Source: Lingula anatina (taxonomy: Eukaryota > Brachiopoda > Lingulata > Lingulida > Lingulidae). From it: a DNA stretch of 64,000 nucleotides. The translations under genes were made by a program, and so were the position numbers. The stretch is from NCBI RefSeq assembly GCF_001039355.2, contig NW_019775961.1:54980-118979 (forward strand). The letters run 5' to 3'. Position 1 is the first letter of the stretch; each line of letters begins with the position of its first letter. The notes below the pieces were generated by a model. The model saw only the letters and a list, made by a program, of their open reading frames with translations. It was not told the origin of the DNA and did no database searches. Of this stretch, positions 35,973 through 47,709 are shown piece by piece.

Positions 35973-36890
35973 CCCTACTTATTGAGCAGAGGTGGGCTCC
36001 GGCTACCAAGAGGACAAATGCTTCCCATGAGCGCAGCTTCGTTAGTTTTTGTGAAAGAATCGGCGTGCCGTCAGTACCCGCCAGCAATAATACCATAGCT
36101 AGATACGTCGCATTCCTAGCCAGGGACAAGTCATTCAAAACAGTACAGCAGTATGTTAATATCATCAGAATTCTGCATTTGGATAAGGAATATCCCAACC
36201 CACTAAATTCAAACTGGACCATCACTTCACTGTTGAAAGGCGTCAAAAGAAGTAAAGGCGACACTACGGCCTCAAAATTACCTCTGCTACCCGCGCACCT
36301 ACTAAAAATCCACAGCACGTTAAACTTTTCTCAACCACAAGATTGTCGCTTCTGGGCCGCACTACTCACAGGGTTTTTCGGTTTGCTTCGCGTGAGCAAC
36401 TTAACGTGCACTGGACAGGAAGACTGTAAGTCTATCCGAAGATGTGACGTAAGATTCCACAAGTCCGGAACTGTCATTGAAAATTAAGAAATCAAAAACA
36501 ATTCAATTTCAACAAAGAACCCATACCGTCGCCCTCCCAAGACTTACAAACAATCCGTTGTACCCAACTACAGCGTTACTGTCCTTCCTCGCGTTGGCCG
36601 GACCTTCATCGACAGACTCACCTTTATTCAACATGATTCTTGATGGACAGGAATTGAAACTTAGTGAGCGATTTTTCAGGTCTTCCTTGAAGACTGCGCT
36701 ATCCACCATTGGACTTTCAGAAACCATGTACAATACCCACAGCCTGCGACGGGGTGGGGCTACATGGCTCGCGTCTACTGGAGTGCCATTGTCAATAATA
36801 AAAGCAATAGGGGACTGGAAAAGTGACTCGGTTTTTCAATATATCGTACCAGACCCTATTTCTATCTCTACTCACTATACCAAACTCTAA
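35936..36890 (+). pseudogene. Tyrosine recombinase of the Ngaro-type element, broken by a frameshift
   Basis: Two frames together match a YR. The first (to 36487) carries the core-binding domain and the first catalytic Arg region (FGLLRVSN). The second (from about 36480 to 36890) carries the HSLRRGG box (His-x-x-Arg), GDWKSDSVFQYI and the candidate nucleophile Tyr. The break falls in an A-rich stretch near 36479-36486, consistent with a one-base insertion. The enzyme normally joins a circular DNA intermediate to the target without duplication. Programmed frameshifting is a less likely reading because the site is mid-domain. Confidence 0.85.
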
Positions 36891-36904
36891 ACCTAACTAT
36901 GGAT

Positions 36905-37033
36905 GGGTGCGTCCCTAGGACTGGATTATTGAGATTTTGTTAATTATTTTATTACTGTAGATGTAGTGACGTAGCGTAGTTTCGAAGCTATAATAAAAAG
37001 CTTCCAACCCACACCTGTGTTGTTGTTTTAAGT
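36905..37033 (+). repeat. Retrotransposon terminal repeat B1
   Basis: 129 bases from GGGTGCGTCCCTAGGACTGG to TTGTTGTTTTAAGT, repeated at 37321-37449 and 37737-37865. It contains AATAAAAAGCTTCC, a possible polyadenylation signal. Confidence 0.95.
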
Positions 37034-37449
37034 AAGGACTTATGTTTTAAGTCCTATTTAAAACACACACAGGTGGAGACAACTACGTTACGTCACTGCG
37101 TCCGGGGCACTTAAGCCTCGTCTTCCGGTCATTGAGTGATTTAATTCAGTCAGTTGCAAGCCTCTATGCAGAGCAGACGTGCTTTACTTAACATGGCGAG
37201 GTTTTCTCCCACCCACCTCCCTGCAACTTTCATCACTTATTATTTATTATAAATAGCATGTTCACTAAAGAACTAATGTAAATTTCCTCTTTACCCGGTT
37301 ATCTCACATCTAGGGCGCTGGGGTGCGTCCCTAGGACTGGATTATTGAGATTTTGTTAATTATTTTATTACTGTAGATGTAGTGACGTAGCGTAGTTTCG
37401 AAGCTATAATAAAAAGCTTCCAACCCACACCTGTGTTGTTGTTTTAAGT
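37034..37449 (+). repeat. A2-spacer-B2 unit of the Ngaro-type element
   Basis: 416 bases: A2, a 112-base spacer unique to these units (CCACCCACCTCCCTGCAACT..), then B2. In classic Ngaro elements A2 and B2 abut. Confidence 0.9.
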
Positions 37450-37865
37450 GAGGACTTATGTTTTAAGTCCTATTTAAAACACACACAGGTGGAGACAACT
37501 ACGTTACGTCACTGCGTCCGGGGCACTTAAGCCTCGTCTTCCGGTCATTGAGTGATTTAATTCAGTCAGTTGCAAGCCTCTATGCAGAGCAGACGTGCTT
37601 TACTTAACATGGCGAGGTTTTCTCCCACCCACCTCCCTGCAACTTTCATCACTTATTATTTATTATAAATAGCATGTTCACTAAAGAACTAATGTAAATT
37701 TCCTCTTTACCCGGTTATCTCACATCTAGGGCGCTGGGGTGCGTCCCTAGGACTGGATTATTGAGATTTTGTTAATTATTTTATTACTGTAGATGTAGTG
37801 ACGTAGCGTAGTTTCGAAGCTATAATAAAAAGCTTCCAACCCACACCTGTGTTGTTGTTTTAAGT
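37450..37865 (+). repeat. A3-spacer-B3 unit of the Ngaro-type element
   Basis: Second tandem copy of the 416-base unit, almost identical to the first (the first bases differ, AAGGACTT versus GAGGACTT). Its end at 37865 is followed by host DNA GATGGGTAACACTAC. Confidence 0.9.
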
Positions 37866-38752
37866 GATGGGTAACACTACACCGCCAACGTAGTACGTGA
37901 TGTTCATAAAGATTTCTATCAGAATGGCAATTCCGGGAGCCAGTAATACCTAGATATTATAAAAGTGAATGGAGGAGTGGAGGGGGGGGGGACGTCCTTT
38001 TTCAGCGTCTAAAGTTAATGAAGCTAGTTTTGTGACTGGTTGGTAATATATGGCAGGGTCCTTAGTTGAGAAAAAGAGAGAGAGAGAGTGGCGGTAGTCA
38101 AGCGAAAGCTGCCAACTATTATACTTTCTTACTATAATATATTTCACTGTACTGTTAATTGTCAGCGTCTTTCGTTTTAAATTTTTCCCGTACAGTGAAA
38201 AGTAAAACTGTCATGGTCTGCCGTTTTACATTTGTCCATGGAAGAAAGGGAATTTTTTCTTCCTTGTGACATCCCTAAACAAAAGAAACTACCAGTGTAT
38301 ATTGATGTGGAACATCTGGGTTCAACTTTGTGTTTTAACATGAAAGTATATATGAGACCTGTGTTCGGAAAGTTTCTTAGCATTTAGTCTACTAGAGAAA
38401 ATGATGAATTTATCGAATAATGACACGCTGCAAACCTTTTTTTTAATAGAATTAATATCTTCTCATGATGATCAACCAGCGTTGTTACTTCTACTACGGT
38501 TACATAGAAACTAGATATTACGAAATTATCAATTATCATTTTTTCTACGTCTGTTCTGCCGCTCCTTATTTCTGACCCACAGCTGATTTCTGGGAAATTC
38601 GCGCATGCGTAATCACCATTATTATTTCATACGCCTTCAGAAATTTTGTGTCAAATCGAAATGACGCGTTTGGCGTGACTAGATTATCTTTATATATCGC
38701 TGCTAAGAATAGAATTGCATTCTTTTGTTGGATACATATGCCGTAAAGAGCA

Positions 38753-41506
38753 ATGGAGTTGGCCTACAAGTATATCGTGGTTTTACTCTGTGTTTTTGAC
38801 GTTACTCTTGGAATTCAAACGTATGAGTAAGTGCTGCATTTAATCGTTTCTTCTTAGTGATTATATTTCATTATAATGAGTTGCATATTAGCAATTAGCA
38901 AATATTTTCAATGATTTTTATTAATATTTAATATCAGGTTGCTTAACAGGTTACTGTCTAAACTTTCCTTCACATCTACAATATCGATATTTATTAACAA
39001 TTTTTCTTTAAAAAGATTTGAAATTTTTCAAAATAGGAGGTACTGTCAAAATGGCAAGCTAATCAATAACATTTTTTCTCATGATGAAAAAGAATCATTA
39101 TGATAAATGATTTTCTTTGATGAATATTTTTCCAGATCAAAAAACCCATCAATTTTAAAAGGACAGTCACACAGACAAAATAAATGCCTCTAATGTGAAG
39201 TTGCATTCAAAGTATATATGGCTTCATTAAAATGACTTTTTTCTTGTAGCATCAAACGCAGAGATGTGCAAGCCACATCCCAATCTCGGTGTTCAGTAAC
39301 ATCCATCCTGCTTGACATCCTGAAGAATGACCTGAAACGCTTGGAAGACAGGCACGATGATCAGCTGAAACGCTTGGAAGGCAGATACGATGATCTGATG
39401 GATAAATATTCTAAATTGTTACAGTCGACAACAAATTTACAAGTGAAATTAGCAAACTTCACCGCAGAAAAGCAAGGTGGTAAGTTGCAATTTTCTACAA
39501 ATGGCGGCTTTTATTCAATTCAAGTCAATATATTTTATTTTATAATGTGTGGGAAATATTTAGACGCATTTCTGTTTATTTCACAGACTCCCCATAATGA
39601 GATCACATACAGGGTTGCTATTTAATATGGAATATTTTTTATCATTGTTATTTTTGAGTGCTGATTAAATTTTGTTTGGCTTGATTCATCAAAAAAGTAT
39701 GTTACTAAGTGATAAAAACATACAGTTTTCTGCACGAGGGACCTTGACAAGGGTGTTTAAATGACATTCTGCCTCTCTTTTCTGAGGACACTGGTTGTAT
39801 TTGTACGACCAGCACGGCGTCCTCTAAGGAGAAGGCGATCCTGTCTTCTTGGTGTGATACGCAGACACCCTGGTCGAGGTATTGGAGTAGGTGTCCCTGA
39901 TGCCGCATTTCTTTGGAGGACTTTACAAGCAGTTCCTGATAAATGTTGAATTACCTGGCAATGACTGTCCGTTTCTGGCCATTTTCTCTGAGAGTAAGAA
40001 TCCCATAGTAAGCTGCGTTGCTTAGCTGTCGAACCATATCTTCACTAAGGTACCTTTCAAGTTTCAGAGCGATCCCTTTGTTGCTTCTCTAAACACACTC
40101 CAAAGATCGACCAAACCCATGCGTTTTTATACAAAGGCAGAATTTGCATTTACAGAACATACAACTGCATGCATCAATTGTTTCGAGAGTTGTGTGGTAA
40201 TATGGTAACACACCTGGCTACACATGGAGAGACACATTAGCTTTGGATTTAAAATAGTTAGAGAGAAAATAAATATTTTGTAGAAAATTTACTCGCCAAA
40301 AAAATAATATTCCATGTTAAGTGGTAACCCTGTATTACAAATGATACATGCTGGATGCTGACAGCAATAGAGACATTTACTCGTTTTAAGGCATATGTCA
40401 ACATGATATAGCGCAAACAAATTACAGTGATAGTACAAATAAAACGAAATATGCTAATGTGTCATTACACATTAAGTGTTCGGGACTGCGCTGATTTGTA
40501 CAAGAACGGCGTGAAGTTGAACGGGGTGTATACCATAACACCAGATAACAGTCCGAGCGCATTTAACGTCTACTGTGACATGACCACTGACGGTGGAGGA
40601 TGGACGGTATGGTTTTGTTTATTTCAATAAACTTAGATTAATTTTCATGTGTAAAATTATCATATATTTTAGATGTGATTCATAAGGATTTTCCGTTTTT
40701 TGGGTGGTTTGTTGGGGTCTGGCCATTTCTCAGGTTAAAGGAGCGCCAAATTTTTCTCTAAAGCCGTTAGACACTTTTTTCTTGAATCCAGTGCCTTTCC
40801 CTGTTATTGGACAAAATATTTTGTTAAGTATTTTGTATATTTTTAGTTGTTCCAGAAGCGTATGGACGGTTCCGTGAACTTCTATCGTGGCTGGCAATCT
40901 TATAAGCATGGATTCGGAAACCTGAACGGGGAACACTGGTTAGGTAATGAGACATTTTTAAACATTCGTGAAGTTCATCGAGCAATATAAAGCTTTTATA
41001 GAGATGCAGAAACCTGAGGAGAAATGTCATTTGAATGAAAAGTTGCATTAAGTGGATTATGATAAATATTTTCTTTTATTTCATTTGTATTCTGTCCTAC
41101 AGTTAGATATTGCTATCAATTACACTGAGAGTGAAGAAAATATGTTGCAGATTTTCAAAAACTGTTGACACTGTACAGAATATAAATATTGTGTGTATCG
41201 TGTATTTTGTATCATTTGGACTCTATTGAAAGTTTACTGATTCAACGTTATTTTAAGTATAAATATATTTTCGGTCCTTTTTGACAAATGGATAAACAAC
41301 TGAATTAAAAGATTGAAACATATTTTACATTTTTTCTACAGGGAATGAACAAATTAACACCATCACTAACCAAAAGCGATACGAGCTGCGTGTTGATATG
41401 GAAGACGCAAATGGTGTTTGGCGCTACGCCCGTTACGACAACTTTGCTATAGCGTCAGAGAAAGCTAAGTACAAGTTAATTGTCGGGGCTTACTCTGGGA
41501 ACGCAG
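38753..41506 (+). pseudogene. Second fibrinogen-related lectin copy, decayed and 3' truncated
   Basis: Counterparts of exons 1-5 at 38753-38826, 39250-39479, about 40474-40606, 40847-40943 and 41342-41506, mostly with the same lengths as copy 1 and open frames. The signal peptide (YIVVLLCVFDVTLG) and coiled coil are kept, and the coil has gained an internal repeat (LKRLEDRHDDQLKRLEGRYD). Two lesions are visible. The exon 3 acceptor TTACAG of copy 1 reads TTACAC here with two extra bases, and the nearest AG (ATTAAG) would shift the frame. No counterpart of the last exon (FTTKDRNND.., CHDSNLNG) follows in the window. A shortened transcript through exons 1-2 alone (soluble coiled coil) remains possible. 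Confidence 0.85.
39608..40335. mobile_element. 0.73-kb inverted-repeat element in lectin copy 2 intron
   Basis: Termini TACAGGGTTGCTATTTAATA and, inverted, TTAAGTGGTAACCCTGTA, with AATATTCCAT inside each end. The matching intron of copy 1 lacks it (270 versus about 990 bases). TA at both outer ends suggests TA target duplication (Tc1/mariner superfamily style). The interior contains moderately GC-rich sequence (39740-40080) that may be a transposase relic on the minus strand, but I recognise no motif. Confidence 0.8.
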
Positions 41507-41790
41507 GTAGACAATTAATTAATATCTCGTTTTTGAAGTTTCATCGTAGTCATGCATAAACAGCAGAGAATCGGTGTTTTAAAGAGAAGATCGATGCTGA
41601 ACTGCACACTTACAGACACGCGTACACACCGATAGATATTATTTTAAATTTTTTAAGCAGGCTAATGGGGTATCAATAGATATTTGTTTGCACAGGCACA
41701 TGTTCAGCTCATGCGTGACTGCATTCATACACACACCTGCAGACACGCACATACGAACTCATCACTGAGATTGTGTGAAGGCAACGTAGC

Positions 41791-44004
41791 ATGACAAGAT
41801 GTATAAATTCTATCTCTGCATGTCTTGCTCATACATACAGATCGACACACACACATACAGACACACACATCAAGTCATCTTTGAGATTAAGTGCCAGTTT
41901 TTTAAGCACCAAACAAGTGCAGCAAGGTGAGGGTTCACTGAATTTGACCTTATTGGGCTTAAATACTTGCCTGAGGACCCTATTAACTTCTGCCAAACGT
42001 TAGGCTCCAAAAACCGTATTTCAAAGGATTTATGCCCAATTTTCGATTTTTTCCGGCTTTCGAAGCAGATTTTCAGTCAGCAGCTATGCAACTCATATAT
42101 ATGCTTATTTCCCCTTTATCTAGCTATATATTTACAATATTCCTATATGATATTTTTTGTCAATCAATATTCACCTTCCTAAGACATTCAAACAAAAAAT
42201 ATCACCCACCTAGTCCACACTGTACCCACATTTTGCACCCCACCCCCTAAAATCATATTTGAGCATGGCGATTTTCAAAGAGTCATATACCCACTGGTAG
42301 AGGTCCTATGACTGTAAAACCTACATGTGTTTATAAAGGAACATTAGGGTGATAAAATACAAAAGAGATATTCGTGGACTTTTATTTTGTTGGGGATATA
42401 TTGATGTCTGAAAATGTAAGAATTTAGATTGGTGTTGCTCTTGTCTTGGCCAGTAAATGCTCACTTCCTCTAATCACGGCAAATTTAAACAGTATACTTT
42501 ACAAAAGAAGGTAATGTCCCTCTATCAAAGCCTACTTTTGAAAATTTAAACGTCCATTCTTATATTTTGGTCATTTGTTACTGAAATTTATGTAGCACCG
42601 GTCAAGATGTTAACCCTTTTCAACCGACAAGTGTCTATCCTTTGCTCAAGTGCTTATATTGCCATTGTTCAACTATGCAGCAGTGCATTTTCTATAATGC
42701 TATAGCATACAAAATTAATTAAAAATAAGATTAGTCTAGAATCTTTGTGAATTGAGAAGAGAAAACAACAAACAACCCACGTTTTTATATATGTTATTAT
42801 TTTATAGAGAAAGTGAATGTCCTTCAACAAGTTCACAGAAACTTCAGATTACATTGTACATGTAGTACAGGTAGTCTACTTATTATCAAAAATAGATTAC
42901 TTCTTCAACAAATAAAAGTGAACACAAATGGGCATCAATCAATCACTTCTTCAGCAAATAATATTGAACACAAATGGGCATCAATCAATCAACTAACTAT
43001 TCATTCTACAATACATAATCATCATTTTCATGGGATATGTACGTATAAATAAGTGAATTACTTGAAAGTATAATGACCGAAACTACATACAAAAAATACT
43101 TATAACCATAATCTCTATAGGTTATCTATAGGTAGAAGTCATTTTAACTGACATTCCCATAATAGTGCTCTTGTTTCCTTAAGTGAATAAGAAAACATGC
43201 AAAGTTTTGACTCATGAAAATTTTTAGATATTTTTTTCAACTAAAGATAAAGACAGAAACACTTGTTTGTTTTTTTTTATACAAACACATCAAACCAACA
43301 GAACTTCAAAAAATCCACTTAATTTTTTGCCCTTTAAGAGAAAAATGAAAATTGATGCGAAAAGAACTTGTATCATGCCATCATACACCCTGGATTGTTT
43401 TGCACTACCAGTACTCAAGACCAGGGCGATGAATTGCTACAAAATATGTCATACTGATCTTTGCTTGAAAGATTAAAATATTGATATCCATTATCAGCGT
43501 TTTAGTAACATATGTTCAATTAAAGGTTGCATTCATGAATATCTTCAATGAAATGAAACAAGACAAAAATCTCCTTTATTGAAAAGTTAATCAAAATGTA
43601 TCAGCTCTCAAATTCTGATGAAGTTCCAATAAATTGCTGCACTTTCTAGGGACTCTTTTTGTTACTCCATGACTGAAAAATGCTTTATCTATCTGGTCAT
43701 TGTGTCTTCCAACCGTAGATAGCAGTGATACAGAAACCTTATGTGAAAAGAGAGACATGTGTCTCCTGTTTCATAAAAATATGAGACACAAGGTTCAAAA
43801 CAAGGGACACATCATAAACAACATTTTTTGTTTCCATAAAACAAGTTTTATTCTTTAAAAAAAAAAAAAAAAAACATTTGCTCTTTGAAACACTCTTAGG
43901 CATGATTACCAGAAGTGCCATTATTAATGTCATGTCAATGTAGTAATGTCAATAAAGTAATGTCATTACACCACAAATGTCATTATTGTCTCTTACATCA
44001 ATAT
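41791..44004. other. Intergenic, no gene recognised
   Basis: AT-rich. A tandem duplication of about 50 bases is at 42898-42995 (AACACAAATGGGCATCAATC twice). Poly-A/T runs near 43855. The remaining 3' part of lectin copy 2 is not here. Confidence 0.55.
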
Positions 44005-46323
44005 TCATGAGAAATGCCTTTGACGTTTTGTTTTAAACACACTTAGAGCACTTCTAAAGTCAAAATCCTGAGAAAGGGGGCCATTAAGTTTTATGGCGAT
44101 CAACATTTGTAAGTTTTCACTGATCAGTCTGTTTCTAAGGCTAGATTTGATTATATTTTGAGCACTAAAGCCACGTTCTACGTCTGCAGTATGCACTGGG
44201 AGGGCAAGTGCTATGCCAGCCAATTTGCACAAGTTAGGGAAATTCTCCTTATGAAATGCGTTGATAATTTCCCAGAGTTCTTTCATACTGTCACAACTGT
44301 AAGTGTTTGCCAGGACCAATTCCTTCAGTATTGCCCATTCCTGTTTGACCACATTGCCATCAACATACTTGTCCTCGTAATGTTTAATGACAACGTCCAA
44401 TTCCTTATTTCCAAAAGCAGCTTGGGCATCCTGATTTTGAAACCTGATGCCTCTGAGACCTAAAACTGATAGGGCAGAAACCACTGACTGGTCATTATCT
44501 GGAAACCGCTTATCAAGTTCTTCCAGGAGATTGTTGATAAAGGAAGTTTTCGCAGAGTCTGCACCATTCCTCAGTTGTGTAGTGTCTCTAATTTTCACAC
44601 CTTTGTAGTAGGACTCTGACTGAGAGGTTTCTCCAAGATCTTCTTTTGTAGCCTGTTCATGAGCTCCAGGTGTCTGTAGCAATTCCTGCAGTTGATTTTT
44701 CACACCACGAACAGCTGGGGATACAACAGCCAAATCCAGATTTTCTTTTTGGAATATCATGTTTAGATGTGTAATTATAGGGATGATATCCATAAGACAG
44801 CTTGTCACAAGAAGAAACTGTGATGTTGCCATGGTTTTCAAGAAACCTTTAGACTGTGGATTGCCGTTTTCAGCAACCTGTTGCTCAAACAACATTGCCA
44901 AAGATTGCCAAGAGCGATACAAAGCATCTAGACTGTTATAAAAGCTAAACCAACGGACAGAATGTACTTCCTTTATCCTGATCTTGGGAGCATCTAATAC
45001 ATCCTGTAGAGAAGCCAGTCCACTAATGCGCTTGGCGGAGTGTTTGAACCAGTAGTAGATATTTGTCATGAACTCCTGGTAGGTCTTCAAATATGGCACT
45101 CCATTGGCTGCTTGGCTAGACACGAGTGCAAGTTGGTGAGCAATGCAGTGCAGTTGAATGAGCTGTGGATTTGTTTCTCTTTTTAGTCTTGTACCGACTC
45201 CATTGTGTTTTCCGGTCATAACCTGATGAGATAAAGATTGAAATTAATTTTTCCATATCAACATCTGATGAACAAACCAATATTTTAGAAAAAATTGGAA
45301 CTATTAATATTTTTCATTATTAAAAAGTTTCCAAACTATTTAATATTTTGGAATTTTTCATAAATATAACAGACTGACAGTAATAATTATAATCCTGACT
45401 AAATAAAATTAATGAATGAAATTTCAAATATTTATTCTATTTATTGTTTCCTTGTAATATATTATATATCCAGTACATTATTTAATTTATTCTATTTATC
45501 AACTTCACACCAGTTGTTTTTTATTTATTGTTTCTTGATAATTTTATGCAATACTGACCGATGCACCGTCACTTCCTAGTCCTACTACCTTATCAGGCGG
45601 CACTTCAAACTTTGTCAGGAGATTTTTGACAGATGTTGCAATGGTGTCTGCTTTCCCATCCAGTATTTCACAATTCTCTAAGAAAATGGTCTCTGGTTTA
45701 CAGCCTGATGATATCCTCGCATACACACTCAGTTTTTTTGTACTAGTAATGTCACATGATTCATCACAAAGCACAGAGATATAGTCTGCATCTGTCAGCT
45801 TTTTTCTCATATCTCGGAGAATCACTTCGTATATACTCTCTTGAAAGTCTTTGGTAATAGTGTAGGATTGGTAGCTTTTTGCAATTGGCGCAAGATCACT
45901 GCAGCCTTGCTGTATCAAAAAATCAACAAAATCTGGGTACTTGGATGTTGCTATGTCCTGCTTTGCCAAGAAATATATTGTTCGTAGAGCATGGATTATG
46001 GCACTGTCGTTCTCACTAAACTGATTTTTTACCATTCTCGATAGAGTTGACCTTGAGATTTCATCTTGTACCGACTGGCGATGGTCAGCTGCTGAAGCAT
46101 GCCGCTCCAAAGTCGTGGTTCTGAAGTTGCTACAGCCTTCGGTAAAAACGTTCTTTTTTTGGCTTTTTACACATAGTGTGCAAAACATATGGTTGTCTTT
46201 GTTTTCTAGCCATGTCCATTTAGATTTCCAAGCTTCATTGAACACTCGTTTTACACGTTTCCGAGGCAAACAAGCAGCCGACTGGTCACGAGGTTCAGTT
46301 TCACTGTCACTTTGCTCCGCCAT
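44005..46323 (-). CDS. hAT-type transposase or domesticated hAT gene, 660 aa
   Basis: Exon 1 (46323-45559) and exon 2 (45222-44005) joined across a phase-0 intron (donor GTCAGT, acceptor TCATCAG) give 660 residues from the first in-frame ATG. The join reads SDGAS/VMTGKHNGVG, a conserved hAT block. N-terminus: a nuclear-type basic patch PRKRVKRV and a TTF/BED-like zinc finger (CTLCVKSQ..GCSNFRTTTLERHASAADH). Centre: DESCDITSTKKLSVYAR with the catalytic Asp region, and HCIAHQLALV. C-terminus: the dimerisation region ALPVHTADVERGFSAQNIIK..NRL. It resembles vertebrate transposon-derived ZNF862/KIAA1586-type proteins and their mobile relatives. No stop or frameshift is seen. I could not find convincing terminal inverted repeats nearby, so a domesticated gene and a mobile copy both remain open. 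Confidence 0.85.
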
Positions 46324-46470
46324 GTGCGAGGAGGAAATTTGCGGTGAATGCAAGAAGAAGCATGATTCGCTGAATTCGCAAGCGTTGCTAAGCGCTATAA
46401 CTGAATTTGAAAGGTGCGATGTGATTGGCTGATGAGTACCACTCAGTTTCAGGTGATATTGCGCACTCAC

Positions 46471-47709
46471 TGAACGACTTTTACTTTGTTAAACTGTTTG
46501 GATCATTCCTGATTTTTATTAAATTTGACTATATGCGTATTTTTCTGATTTCCTGGTCGCAAAGGTGATGCTATTTATGCGACAATGGCCTCATGTTTTG
46601 TCGCATTACGATCGTTTTTATGAGACAATAATGAAATTTATGGGTCAAATGTCGCAAAGTCGCGCCGTTTCTGTATCGCTGAGATAGTATACTTTTTCAA
46701 GTAAATAAATGTGAAAACAATATACTCCTTTTGGCAGTGAGCCAATCCTCCTCACACTTCCTTTTTTTCAGCACCTGGATTAACCACTTTATTTTCTTTG
46801 TCATATTTACTGGCTTTCTCTGACCAGTCTTCAGACATATTCTAGCTGAAATAATAAGGAAATTTCATTCTCCATTTTATTAAATGGGTTTAATTTTCAA
46901 CTGACAAAACTTATCATGAACAGCGTTTAACAACAAAGCTTTATTTCATATATATTTTAAGTATCAAAATCAAATTAACAATTCAGCATGCATTAAAACT
47001 GTTATGATATCCAACTTGGGACTAGGAAGTTATATGCTTTATCTTACTACTACACATTAACTAGTACATTTTAACAAGTAGAACATCATAATATCCTTCT
47101 CAATCCTCTGTCTAATATTAATTCGGTGAGTACATTAATAATAAAAGGTTTAATGTAAGTTTTATGTTAGTTTAATATATGTAAACATTTGTATTACCTG
47201 AGACCTCTGGAGAGAAAACTTTCCCATTGTTTTGATAAAAACTGGATCAACTGTGCGTGAAAGCTCCCGTTAGGTCCAAGGAAATAACTGTTGATATGTT
47301 CTTGTGGCTACCCAAAAGACCACAGCATGTAACTATACGCTAGGCAGATGACTGAGTCGAGTTCACTCCAAATTGCTTAAGATGATGAAACTGATCTACA
47401 CCATACGTGATATGCATGACGCAGGCCATGGTCCATTTTCGGCATTAGTATCCTCTTATTTTAGACGTAATTCAAGCATGGAGAGGTGGCCCATACATCT
47501 TTGTCGTATCTCCTGAATGTCACACCACTTTTTTGCCTTTGTAAGTGTCTACTGAACAACAACGCACAGTGCATGTGCTGTTTGCTACTTGAAATTCGGG
47601 AAATCTGCAGCGTGCGCCTTCCTCCTACTTGAACCAGCCATTACTAGTTTCACGAACTTAGTTTTGATTGCAAGGTTAACCAGCATTTCAACTTGGTATA
47701 TAATTGCAT
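46471..47709. other. Intergenic, nothing recognised
   Basis: Upstream flank of the hAT gene followed by AT-rich sequence. No exon of the downstream decarboxylase gene is visible. Confidence 0.5.

Larger units (their letters stand above)
33188..37865 (+). mobile_element. DIRS/Ngaro-type tyrosine-recombinase retrotransposon
   Basis: Order: terminal repeat A1, gag-like frame, RT-RNase H frame, tyrosine recombinase frame, B1, then two tandem A-spacer-B units. Split direct repeats instead of LTRs, a YR instead of a DDE integrase, and no target duplication are the known hallmarks of Ngaro/DIRS elements. Lectin duplication copy 1 retains the empty site at 26576/26577 (GTGTGGT/GATGGG), which fixes the ends: copy 2 reads GTGTTGT, element, AAGT, GATGGG. 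The proteins are nearly intact, with one frameshift in the recombinase, so the insertion is young. Confidence 0.93.
32747..41790 (+). repeat. Tandem segmental duplication, copy 2
   Basis: Aligns with 26135-29800 but is split by a 4.7-kb retrotransposon (33188-37865) and a 0.73-kb element (39608-40335). Homology stops near 41790, before the counterpart of the last lectin exon. Confidence 0.9.

Noticed and set aside
46115-46432. 105-codon plus-strand ORF opposite hAT exon 1
   Set aside because: Shadow of the hAT coding strand.
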